Positions 6,794 to 13,229 of a stretch of 13,607 nucleotides of DNA are shown piece after piece. Within the stretch, counting starts at the first letter, position 1. Each line of letters begins with the position of its first letter. Origin of the DNA: RGIG5579 sp045580105 (GTDB lineage Bacteria; Bacillota; Clostridia; Oscillospirales; SIG627); the NCBI GenBank assembly GCA_045580105.1, contig JAZNNH010000075.1, positions 1-13,607 of the forward strand, read 5' to 3'. Made by a program: the position numbers and the translations under genes. The notes beneath the pieces are model-generated. The model was given only the letters and a program-made list of their open reading frames with translations. It searched no databases and had not been told where the DNA came from.

Positions 6794-8875
6794 TTAAAAC
6801 AAGCTAAATGCAACAACCAATTCTGCAAATACGATGGAAACCACGGAAAGGAGTTTGATCAAAATGTTAATGGCAGGACCGGAAGTATCTTTGAAGGGGT
6901 CACCAACGGTATCACCGACAACGGCCGCCTTGTGTTGATTGCTTCCCTTGCCGCCGTGAGAACCGGATTCGATGTACTTTTTCGCGTTATCCCAAGCACC
7001 GCCTGAATTTGCCATAAAGATCGCAAGCAAGAAACCACTGGCTGTAGCGCCGGCAAGCATACCGACAACGCCGGTCGTACCCAAAAGGAAGCCGACGACA
7101 ATGGGGGTGATGATTGCAACAATCGTAGGAAGAATCATTTCTTTCAAGCTGGCTTTCGTGCAAAGATCAACACAGGACGCATAATCGGGATCTGCTTCTT
7201 CTGTCATCAGTCCCTTGATTTCTTTGAACTGGCGACGAACTTCAACCACAACCGATTGTGCCGCTTTGCCTACCGACTCCATGGTCAGTGCTGCAAACAC
7301 AAAGGGCAAGCAAGCACCGATAAACAAGCCGATGAGTACCGTGGGATTCATCAGGTCAAACGATGCGACCTCACCGCCGACTTCTTTGATTTCGTTGATA
7401 TAGGAAGCCATCAGTGCCAATGCAGTCAGCGCTGCGGAACCGATTGCAAATCCTTTACCGGTGGCTGCCGTGGTGTTACCCAAGCTATCCAGAGCGTCGG
7501 TACGTTTACGAACCTGGGGATCAAGGCCTGCCATCTGCGCAATACCGCCTGCGTTATCGGCAACCGGACCGTATGCGTCCGTTGCAAGGGTGATACCGAG
7601 TGTAGAAAGCATACCCACTGCCGCCAATGCAATACCGTAAAGGCCGAAACCTGCGCCGCCTTCGGCAAAACCGCCTACGACAGCGTAAGCAATCAAGATA
7701 CAAACGGCAACGATGACGATCGGCAGAGCGGTGGAAAGCATACCCAGAGACAATCCGCCGATGATGATGGTAGCGGAACCGGTTTCACTCTTTTCAGCAA
7801 GCTTTTTGGTGGGCTTGTAGGATTCGCTTGTGAAATATTCCGTAGACCAACCGATCAACACACCTGCCACAAGACCGGACAAGGTGGAAAAATAGAAGTT
7901 GATGTTTTCTTTACCCAACACAAAATAAATCAGCGGGAAAGCAACGATGCCGATTACGATTGCGCTGAAGTGCGAGCCCCTGCTCAGCGATTTCAACAGA
8001 TCCTTTTGCGCAGCACCCTCTTTGGTGCGAACCAAGAACGTACCGATGACCGAACAGAAAATGCCGACTGCTGCCATCAGCATAGGAACTGCCAGTGCTT
8101 GGAAAGAACCCAAAGCAGCAACACCCAGAGCAGCAGCGGAGAGAATGGCACCGACGTAAGACTCATACAAGTCAGCACCCATACCGGCAACGTCACCGAC
8201 GTTATCGCCTACGTTATCGGCAATAACGGCAGGATTTCGAGGGTCATCCTCGGGAATACCGGCTTCCACTTTACCAACCAAGTCTGCACCGACGTCAGCT
8301 GCCTTGGTGAAAACACCGCCGCCGACACGGGCAAACAGAGCCATGCTGGATGCACCCATACCGAAGGTGATCATCGAAGTGCTGATTTCAGTCACCGAGC
8401 AATGGAATACGAATTTCAAAAGGGAAAACCAGATGGAAATATCCAAAAGGCCCAGACCAACCACGGTAAAACCCATAACCGAGCCCGCAGAAAACGCAAT
8501 ACGAAGGCCTTTGTTCAAGCTGGTAATACAAGCGTTTGCCGTTCTGCTATTAGCGAAGGTAGCAATTTTCATGCCGATGAAGCCCGACAGGCCGGAGAAA
8601 AATCCACCGCTCAGGAATGCAAAGGGCATGAACCACGTGAGCATATTGCATGCAGCCATCGCAACCAAAATCGCAAACACACAAATAAAGAAAATAATAA
8701 CAACACGATACTGTCTTTTCAAGTACGCGTTGGCTCCCGAACGAATGGCAGCTGCAATTTTTTTCATTTTCTCCGTACCCTCGGGAAACTTCATCACACG
8801 GCTTGCGGTAATAGCTGCATACAGCAACGCACAGAGAGCACCCGAAAAAGTAGCGATTACCATGAATAATTCCAT
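6794..8875 (-). CDS. hppA: membrane-bound K+-dependent pyrophosphatase, ion-pumping
   Basis: This enzyme hydrolyses pyrophosphate and uses the energy to pump Na+ and/or H+ across the cytoplasmic membrane. The 693-residue protein has about 16 hydrophobic helices and all core sites. These are DVGADLVGKVE at 194-204, DNVGDNVGD at 220-228, DLYESY at 235-240 with the gate Glu238, and DAYGPVADNAGG at 433-444. NSGGAWDNAKK at 623-633 and GDTVGDPFKDTSGP at 654-667 complete the set. In GNTTAATGKGF (466-476) Ala470 and Gly473 take the positions that are Lys and Thr in K+-independent enzymes, so K+ dependence is expected. Na+ pumping is likely from the usual Clostridia subclass but not proven. AGGAG at 8883-8887 lies 7 bases from the ATG. 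Monocistronic, with its own promoter and terminator. Confidence 0.97.
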   Translation of the reverse strand: MELFMVIATFSGALCALLYAAITASRVMKFPEGTEKMKKIAAAIRSGANAYLKRQYRVVIIFFICVFAILVAMAACNMLTWFMPFAFLSGGFFSGLSGFIGMKIATFANSRTANACITSLNKGLRIAFSAGSVMGFTVVGLGLLDISIWFSLLKFVFHCSVTEISTSMITFGMGASSMALFARVGGGVFTKAADVGADLVGKVEAGIPEDDPRNPAVIADNVGDNVGDVAGMGADLYESYVGAILSAAALGVAALGSFQALAVPMLMAAVGIFCSVIGTFLVRTKEGAAQKDLLKSLSRGSHFSAIVIGIVAFPLIYFVLGKENINFYFSTLSGLVAGVLIGWSTEYFTSESYKPTKKLAEKSETGSATIIIGGLSLGMLSTALPIVIVAVCILIAYAVVGGFAEGGAGFGLYGIALAAVGMLSTLGITLATDAYGPVADNAGGIAQMAGLDPQVRKRTDALDSLGNTTAATGKGFAIGSAALTALALMASYINEIKEVGGEVASFDLMNPTVLIGLFIGACLPFVFAALTMESVGKAAQSVVVEVRRQFKEIKGLMTEEADPDYASCVDLCTKASLKEMILPTIVAIITPIVVGFLLGTTGVVGMLAGATASGFLLAIFMANSGGAWDNAKKYIESGSHGGKGSNQHKAAVVGDTVGDPFKDTSGPAINILIKLLSVVSIVFAELVVAFSLF

Positions 8876-8912
8876 ATTATCACTCCTAAAAAAATACGAT
8901 TTAAACGAATTT

Positions 8913-8984
8913 GCATCTTGACGTGTCGGTTTTGGCAGACTGTTTACACGTCATTTTTTGATGCGGTACAAAATTTTACAGTCT
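8913..8984 (-). promoter_or_regulatory. structured 5' leader of hppA, candidate RNA switch with pseudoknot
   Basis: Reading the - strand, the leader runs from about 8987 to the ATG at 8875. A helix forms between 8946-8953 and 8919-8926 (8 bp, TGACGTGT with ACACGTCA). It is extended after an asymmetric internal loop by 8960-8964 with 8913-8917 (5 bp, GCATC with GATGC). The 19-base loop contains ACAGTCT (8937-8943), which is complementary over 7 bases to AGACTGT at the very 5' end (8978-8984). This ordering is that of a pseudoknot. No intrinsic terminator follows. The pairings are visible; a ligand or regulatory role is inferred. Confidence 0.45.
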
Positions 8985-8993
8985 CATTTCCGT

Positions 8994-9021
8994 ATTATAA
9001 CACATAATTTCCAAAAAACAA
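8994..9021 (-). promoter_or_regulatory. promoter of hppA
   Basis: On the - strand, TTGTTT (9016-9021) and a perfect TATAAT (8994-8999) are separated by 16 bases. Transcription would start near 8987, giving a leader of about 110 bases. Confidence 0.7.
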
Positions 9022-9042
9022 GTCTTTTTCCACATAAATCCC

Positions 9043-9063
9043 CTTAAACTATAAATAGTTAAG
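9043..9063. repeat. small imperfect dyad upstream of the hppA promoter
   Basis: AACTAT (9047-9052) and ATAGTT (9055-9060) form an inverted repeat, extended by CTT/AAG on the outside with one bulged A. It lies 22 bases beyond the hppA -35 box, where a regulator could bind. In such AT-rich sequence it may also be chance. The rest of the stretch between 9064 and 9120 shows no feature I can support. Confidence 0.25.
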
Positions 9064-9122
9064 AACCGAGCCGCTTTTTCCATTAAAAAATAAAACAAAA
9101 CTCGATAAAAACCTATTTTAAC

Positions 9123-9151
9123 AAAAAGCACAGTAATCTCACTGTGCTTTT
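9123..9151 (-). terminator. terminator of the dipeptidase gene
   Basis: An 11-bp stem pairs 9124-9134 (AAAAGCACAGT) with 9141-9151 around the loop AATCTC. A T run follows on the - strand, from the A run at 9123-9127. It lies about 30 bases after the dipeptidase stop. Confidence 0.88.
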
Positions 9152-9180
9152 GTTTGTTTCTTAGAAAAAGGTGATGTTTT

Positions 9181-10575
9181 TTACCACTCCAGCTCATTAA
9201 GTCCCAACAGAGCGCGGGCGTAAATGCGCATGGCGCGCTGCAATCGATCCAGCGATACCGCCTCGTCTACACCGTGAGCGCTCCCCTTTCCTTTGGGGAA
9301 ATCCGACGGGGGCAGACATCCGTTGGAGCCGAACACGTAGGCATTGGGCAGACGGCAAGCATAGGTGCCGCCGTTCAAGGTATAGGGCGGCGCATCCTTT
9401 CCGGTCACGCTGTTGGCGGCGTCGCAAAGCATCTTCACGACGGGTGTGTCCGCGGGCACGCGATAGGCAGGAGAACGCGGAACAAAGGAAACCAATTCAA
9501 AGTCCTTTTTGTTTGCCTCCGATGCCACCCGCTCCCGAATTTCTTCGTGCATGATGCTGTCGGGATAGCGAATGTTAAGGGTCAGGATCGGATAACCGTC
9601 CTCGGTATTGATCATCTTGCTGAACACCGTGAGAGGATGCATTCCCTCGGCTACGGACTGAATGCCCAGCGTCACGCCATCAATATCAGAAGAGATGCTG
9701 TGGAAAAATTCCCAAATATAGCGGTCCTCTTCGGGGCAGATGCCGCTTTCCAGCATAGCTTTGGAGAAGACGGTGATCATGTTTCCTTCGCGCCTGGGGT
9801 GGGCATCGTGCTGAGGCGGGGTCCATACGGTGGCGCGATTTTCTTCGATCTGGCAACCGGGAAGCGCCACGGACGGTGCGGTTTCAAAGGTTGCCGTCAC
9901 CAAACCGGGATCGCTCGGCTGACCGGCGGTGACCGTGTAACCGTGAAGCGGTGTTTTGCTTTTCAGTTTCAAGGTAAGCGAGCCCTTTCCGCCGTAACCA
10001 ACGGGAAAGCCGCTGTCAGGGACAAGCGACATGCGAGGCGGGGTGGCGATATTCAAAAAGCCCTCAGCGTAAGGGTTTCCGGGAACGCCGACCAAATCGC
10101 CCATTCCGCTTTCTTCGTTACTGCCGATATACAGTGCAGGGTTGTATTTCAAGGAAATTCCAAGTTCTTTGAACGCGCGAAGCAACAGGAACAGGGCGGC
10201 AAGCTGTCCCTTGTTATCCGTTGCGCCGCGACCGATCACGCATCCCTTGTATTCTACGGCGTTGTACGGGTCAAATTTCCATCCGGCACCTTCCGGAACC
10301 ACGTCGCCGTGCACCCAGATACCAAGATCGGGATGACCCGGTTCGAGCGCGAGGGAAATCACTCCGCTGCCGTATTCCGTGCAGGAAAACCCCGCTTCTG
10401 TTCCGATTTTGATCGCTTCGTCCAAAACACGCTTCGGCCCCATTCCGAAAGGAGCCCCCGGCAAGGGTTCTTCCTGCACACTCTTGATGTTGACAAGACG
10501 AATGGTAAGAGCCGCAATTTCTTCGCGAAGTTCTTCTATTTTTCGGTCGATCCGTTCGATGAGAAGATGATCCAT
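9181..10575 (-). CDS. M20-family metallodipeptidase (Sapep/PepV type)
   Basis: This is a cytoplasmic two-metal dipeptidase of 464 residues, expected to cleave dipeptides with a preference set by its lid domain. The metal ligands of the M20 family are all present: His89 and Asp91 in WVHGDVVPEG, the bridging Asp120 in GRGATDNKG, Glu154 and Glu155 in SNEESGMGD, and His434 in GKGSAHGVDEAV. The region between about 195 and 375 is the dimerisation or lid domain. The length is right for PepV/Sapep and longer than ArgE or DapE. An in-frame TTG at 10581 precedes the ATG. ATG10575 fits better because GAGGAA (10583-10588) lies 7 bases upstream. It has its own promoter and terminator and is unrelated to its neighbours in function. 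Confidence 0.93.
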   Translation of the reverse strand: MDHLLIERIDRKIEELREEIAALTIRLVNIKSVQEEPLPGAPFGMGPKRVLDEAIKIGTEAGFSCTEYGSGVISLALEPGHPDLGIWVHGDVVPEGAGWKFDPYNAVEYKGCVIGRGATDNKGQLAALFLLLRAFKELGISLKYNPALYIGSNEESGMGDLVGVPGNPYAEGFLNIATPPRMSLVPDSGFPVGYGGKGSLTLKLKSKTPLHGYTVTAGQPSDPGLVTATFETAPSVALPGCQIEENRATVWTPPQHDAHPRREGNMITVFSKAMLESGICPEEDRYIWEFFHSISSDIDGVTLGIQSVAEGMHPLTVFSKMINTEDGYPILTLNIRYPDSIMHEEIRERVASEANKKDFELVSFVPRSPAYRVPADTPVVKMLCDAANSVTGKDAPPYTLNGGTYACRLPNAYVFGSNGCLPPSDFPKGKGSAHGVDEAVSLDRLQRAMRIYARALLGLNELEW

Positions 10576-10608
10576 TTGCAAATTCCTCTTTTTTCATTTT
10601 TTGAGAGA

Positions 10609-10637
10609 ATTATAGCACATCGAACGGAAAAAGTAAA
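10609..10637 (-). promoter_or_regulatory. promoter of the dipeptidase gene
   Basis: On the - strand, TTTACT (10632-10637) and TATAAT (10609-10614) are separated by 17 bases. The ATG lies 34 bases downstream of the -10 box. Confidence 0.7.
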
Positions 10638-10670
10638 TACGTTTACAGCCAATTCGTTGTGCGCAAAAAG

Positions 10671-10699
10671 AAAAGCGAGGTAAAATTCACCTCGCTTTT
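10671..10699 (-). terminator. terminator of the methyltransferase operon
   Basis: The stem AAAAGCGAGGT (10671-10681) pairs with 10689-10699 around a 7-base loop. On the - strand it is followed by TTTTCTTTTT. It lies about 50 bases after the stop codon of the 358-residue protein; the stretch between holds nothing I recognise. Confidence 0.85.
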
Positions 10700-10748
10700 G
10701 TTCTTGTTATGAATAGTTCGTTTCATCGGCTGCTTCAAATGTTGTTAA

Positions 10749-11825
10749 TTAAACTTCTTCATAGTTTATAGGAACACATCTGTTGATGGGAAGAAAGGAA
10801 TGCTCTTCTATGGTATATTCAATATTATTTCCACTTGTCATAGCCCACGAGAGAGGATTTTTCTGAATAAATTCTTCGAACGTCTTATTGTTAATCCTTT
10901 TCTTATCCCCTTTAAAATCGTGTTTCGTGAATTTGAAAAGCTTTAGATGATCCCAGCACTCCCATTTAGCCGCATTGTAATTCCAAGTGGTCATTTCACC
11001 TATCATTGATAAGAACCGCTCGATTCTTGTTTTTGCATCCACGTTAATATCACAAAACCCATCTTTGTTTGAGATAAGATTATAAGGAGAACCGTGTTTT
11101 GAAGACAACTTTAATCGGTCCCCTCGTTCTTTACTGATAGAAATCTCATCTCTCAATCGAAAGAAGTCATTCATTTTTTTCATGAGATTAAAAACCGAAT
11201 ATGTTTCATTTTCAAATATGTTTTTCAGAGGATTCCACTCTTCGTCAATTCTTAAGTAAGATAACCAGTTCAAAACATTTTCGGGATATAAAAACAAAAT
11301 GTTGAAAACTCCATCCGTAAAAAACAGAGGCGGAATTGCCGTATCCGGGATGGTTATCGGTTCACCTTGTTTGTGATTGTAAAAAGATATTATGCTCACC
11401 AGCATATGAATGGAAGCAAGCGGATATTTTAATCGAAAATTTTCCTTTCCGTCATAGTTGCGGAAATTGTTTGGCTGAATACAGGAATCGAAATTTGACC
11501 AATTTTCGGGAATTCTTTTCTTGTTCCATTGCACCATGTGGTGCCCCATACTCTTAATTTCTTTTCTAAAGATTTCTCCGTCAAGAAAAACGATATCTTC
11601 GTTTAAGTATTTGTTGTTGATAACACCAACTTTGTCATCATAAAAACCGACTATTTTCCAGTTTAGATATTGTTCCATAAATAAGCCGCAAAGAAAACCA
11701 TCGCTATCCGGACTCAAGACGCACATCTTATCTTTTTGAACGATCCAAGGATAATTTTCTATCACCCAGTCATAATCCAATTTATCGTTTTTTCCTTCTA
11801 ACAATTTTTCAATGTTGGAAGACAT
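10749..11825 (-). CDS. unrecognised 358-residue partner of the DNA methyltransferase
   Basis: I do not recognise the family. The soluble protein has an apparent alpha/beta N-terminal half. The strand KMCVLS is followed by PDSDG (39-43), a helix and the strand WKIVGFYDDK (56-65). FLDGE (80-84), GHHM (94-97) and FFTDG (168-172) come after. The order DxDG, D, HH, D resembles the motif order of DHH phosphoesterases, with Gly where the first Asp of DHH would be. Alternatively PD39-40 with DDK63-65 could be a nuclease PD-DxK core. The C-terminal half is rich in Lys, Asn and Trp. ATG11825 is chosen because AGGAG at 11833-11837 lies 7 bases before it, inside the end of the methyltransferase gene. Only one base separates the two genes. 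Position suggests a restriction or defence effector. Confidence 0.8.
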   Translation of the reverse strand: MSSNIEKLLEGKNDKLDYDWVIENYPWIVQKDKMCVLSPDSDGFLCGLFMEQYLNWKIVGFYDDKVGVINNKYLNEDIVFLDGEIFRKEIKSMGHHMVQWNKKRIPENWSNFDSCIQPNNFRNYDGKENFRLKYPLASIHMLVSIISFYNHKQGEPITIPDTAIPPLFFTDGVFNILFLYPENVLNWLSYLRIDEEWNPLKNIFENETYSVFNLMKKMNDFFRLRDEISISKERGDRLKLSSKHGSPYNLISNKDGFCDINVDAKTRIERFLSMIGEMTTWNYNAAKWECWDHLKLFKFTKHDFKGDKKRINNKTFEEFIQKNPLSWAMTSGNNIEYTIEEHSFLPINRCVPINYEEV

Positions 11826-11826
11826 A

Positions 11827-12642
11827 TTATAGCTCCTTATCGATTCTTTCTTGCGATAAATCACAATACTCTTTCGAAATATCGATTCCAATGTAATTTC
11901 TACCTAATTTTTTTGCCATAACGGCAGTGGTACCACTTCCCACAAACGGGTCTAATACAATCCCGCCTTCAGGACAAAAACATTGAATAAAATCAAACGG
12001 TATTTTATCAGGAAAAACAGCAGGGTGCTTTCTCTTGAGTGGGTTTTTATCCCCTGCCATCATATAATCCCAAACCGTTCCTCTGCATTTGGTTTCGTTG
12101 ATCGCTCTTCTTACGGTATCGGTTGTCGTTCCGTTTGTTCTTCGGTTTCCGCTCCCTGTCATCACTTTTCCGCCGTGTTTTGATGGAATTTTTAAGGGTT
12201 CTTTATTAAAATACGCCGGTTTTGCACCTTTCATAAAAATAGGCATATATTCGTGGTCGACTCGAAAACGATATTTCCACCACGCACCCTCAGTTCCGTT
12301 TTTATGATAAATTACCGTTTCAAACAATCTAAATCCGATATTATCACACCAATCCAGAATGGTTCGAAAAGAAGTGAGTGATTTCGCATAGTCTTTTGTG
12401 GAATCTTGGATTACCATAGCTACAATTCCACCTTCTTTCAGAACCCGATACAGTTCCTTTCCTGTTTCGTGTAAATCCAGAGAAAAGCCGTGATATGTAC
12501 GGATGCCATCATATGGCGGAGAAGTAACTACCAGGTCTACTGAATTATCCGGTAGATTTTTTAAAATCTCTACAGAATCTCCGCAAATGAATGAATTCAG
12601 ATTATCTTTTAAATATTGATTTTGGTTGTTTGCATTATGCAT
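11827..12642 (-). CDS. DNA methyltransferase, class beta (N4-cytosine or N6-adenine)
   Basis: This enzyme transfers a methyl group from S-adenosylmethionine to an exocyclic amino group in DNA. The 271-residue protein has the catalytic motif IV first (TSPPY at 40-44, after the strand VDLVV) and the AdoMet-binding motif I near the C-terminus (LDPFVGSGTT at 230-239, followed by NYIGIDISKEYC). This is the class beta order. KRKHPAVFPDKIP at 203-215 is the usual motif just before. Residues about 110-195 would be the target-recognition region; the specificity is not readable. TSPPY is more frequent in N4-cytosine enzymes, so that is my weak preference. ATG12642 has AAAGG at 12650-12654, seven bases upstream; a TTG at 12681 lacks one. 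The gene is clearly more AT-rich than the sugar operon. Confidence 0.94.
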   Translation of the reverse strand: MHNANNQNQYLKDNLNSFICGDSVEILKNLPDNSVDLVVTSPPYDGIRTYHGFSLDLHETGKELYRVLKEGGIVAMVIQDSTKDYAKSLTSFRTILDWCDNIGFRLFETVIYHKNGTEGAWWKYRFRVDHEYMPIFMKGAKPAYFNKEPLKIPSKHGGKVMTGSGNRRTNGTTTDTVRRAINETKCRGTVWDYMMAGDKNPLKRKHPAVFPDKIPFDFIQCFCPEGGIVLDPFVGSGTTAVMAKKLGRNYIGIDISKEYCDLSQERIDKEL

Positions 12643-12698
12643 TTTTTCACCTTTAATGCTGCGTTTATTATATTTTTTCAAATCAATCTCTATTATTT

Positions 12699-12727
12699 AT
12701 CATACCATAAACGTATACGTATTTCAA
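12699..12727 (-). promoter_or_regulatory. promoter of the methyltransferase operon
   Basis: On the - strand, TTGAAA (12722-12727) and TATGAT (12699-12704) are separated by exactly 17 bases. Transcription would start about 50 bases before the methyltransferase ATG. Confidence 0.65.
12711..12720. promoter_or_regulatory. palindrome between -35 and -10 of the methyltransferase promoter
   Basis: ACGTATACGT is a perfect 10-bp palindrome lying entirely in the 17-bp promoter spacer. A protein bound there would block RNA polymerase, so it is a candidate operator. It could also be a target site for methylation. No controller gene is visible next to it. Confidence 0.4.
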
Positions 12728-12791
12728 GTATCCATATTCGATATTATAAACGCGTTCCTTATTTTATCGTGTTGCATTTTATTTCAAAAGT

Positions 12792-12803
12792 AAAACAAGC
12801 GGT
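12792..12803. repeat. 12-bp direct repeat, left copy
   Basis: AAAACAAGCGGT occurs here and again, perfectly, at 12980-12991. The two copies flank the SpoVT/AbrB-like fragment. They may mark a duplicated target or recombination end. Confidence 0.5.
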
Positions 12804-12816
12804 ATATTTCTCCCAT

Positions 12817-12848
12817 AATTACAAATACTAACAACACAATTTGTAATT
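12817..12848. repeat. 10-bp inverted repeat before the SpoVT/AbrB-like fragment
   Basis: AATTACAAAT (12817-12826) and ATTTGTAATT (12839-12848) are perfect inverted copies around a 12-base spacer. The right arm ends two bases before the ribosome binding site AGGAG. It could be an operator for the ancestral regulator or an RNA hairpin near the start codon. Confidence 0.5.
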
Positions 12849-12865
12849 TAAGGAGAAATGAATAT

Positions 12866-12958
12866 ATGAAAGCAACAGGGATTGTGAGAAGAATAGATGC
12901 TCGTGTTATAATAACACCAAGAGCTATAAAGCCGCATAAACACTGGGTTTTTCACTGA
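12866..12958 (+). pseudogene. decayed N-terminal fragment of a SpoVT/AbrB-type regulator
   Basis: A 30-codon frame starts MKATGIVRRID, identical to the N-terminus of SpoVT-type transition-state regulators that bind DNA through an AbrB swapped-hairpin domain. The expected DLGRVVIPKEIRR is represented by ARVIITPRAIK: about three residues are missing after Ile10 and one is gained before the Pro. The frame then runs into unrelated residues and a TGA. The rest of the AbrB domain and any C-terminal GAF domain are absent. The ribosome binding site AGGAG (12851-12855, 10 bases before ATG) and a start-proximal inverted repeat survive. A 30-residue product could therefore still be made, though it is too short for a normal AbrB dimer. 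Most likely a remnant. Confidence 0.65.
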
Positions 12959-12979
12959 TTTTGTCCAAAATATTTTGAG

Positions 12980-12991
12980 AAAACAAGCGGT
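12980..12991. repeat. 12-bp direct repeat, right copy
   Basis: AAAACAAGCGGT, the exact second copy of the sequence at 12792-12803, lies 188 bases further on and just after the fragment. Confidence 0.5.
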
Positions 12992-13038
12992 TTTGGGCTT
13001 TGATTGTTATTAAAGCGAGGTGTTGGAATACATAGCAA

Positions 13039-13072
13039 AAGGCCGGATGGACACAGATGTTCATCCGGCTTT
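13039..13072 (+). terminator. terminator-like hairpin after the SpoVT/AbrB-like fragment
   Basis: A long stem pairs 13039-13053 (core GCCGGATG) with 13058-13072 (core CATCCGGC) around the tetraloop CAGA, with two G-U pairs. The trailing T run is poor (TTTGTT), so it is a weak terminator or a structured RNA end. It separates the fragment from the fic region. Confidence 0.6.
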
Positions 13073-13106
13073 GTTATAAATAAAATATAAGATCATGGAG
13101 ATAATA

Positions 13107-13229
13107 TCCCTTAATTAAATTACGGTTCCCTTAAAAACAAAGAATATTTGAGGGAATATTTTGAATTGATTATTGACTATTACCTTATAAATGATTATAA
13201 TATAAGGGAAAGAGAAGGAGGATAAGGGA
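13107..13229. repeat. four TCCCTTA heptamers framing the fic promoter
   Basis: TCCCTTA occurs at 13107-13113 and 13127-13133. Its reverse complement TAAGGGA occurs at 13203-13209 and 13223-13229. Both pairs are spaced 20 bp start to start, about two helical turns. The left pair lies upstream of the -35 box, and the right pair lies between the -10 box and the fic ATG. The arrangement is that of operator sites; the binding protein is not known. Confidence 0.6.
13173..13201 (+). promoter_or_regulatory. promoter of the fic gene
   Basis: TTGACT (13173-13178) and TATAAT (13196-13201) are separated by exactly 17 bases, close to the ideal sigma-70/sigma-A promoter. Transcription would start near 13208, about 22 bases before the ATG. 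Confidence 0.8.

Noticed and set aside
7256..8869. Long open frame of 537 codons on the + strand
   Set aside because: It lies opposite hppA in a high-Ala/Gly gene, and its product is an odd Cys, His, Gln and Arg-rich sequence with no domain. It is an antisense shadow of a complete, motif-rich gene.
8913..8984. Fluoride riboswitch on hppA
   Set aside because: Fluoride switches are known on some pyrophosphatase genes, but the conserved GGNGATGG-type core is not present in this leader.
9274..10683. Open frame of 469 codons on the + strand
   Set aside because: It lies opposite the dipeptidase gene, where every metal ligand is intact on the - strand. No ribosome binding site or recognisable motif supports it.
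11823..11891. Upstream TTG start for the 358-residue protein at 11891
   Set aside because: It lies inside the methyltransferase gene with no good ribosome binding site, while ATG11825 has AGGAG 7 bases away.
12667..12672. TATAAT on the - strand close to the methyltransferase start
   Set aside because: No -35 box lies at a suitable distance. The TTGAAA-17-TATGAT pair just upstream is better.
12966..12977. Palindrome CAAAATATTTTG
   Set aside because: It is a simple A/T palindrome in AT-rich DNA with no promoter or gene start beside it, so chance is the better explanation.
13142..13161. Direct repeat GAATATTT at 13142 and 13154 ahead of fic
   Set aside because: It is short and of low complexity in an AT-rich stretch. 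It lacks the regular spacing and symmetry of the TCCCTTA set.
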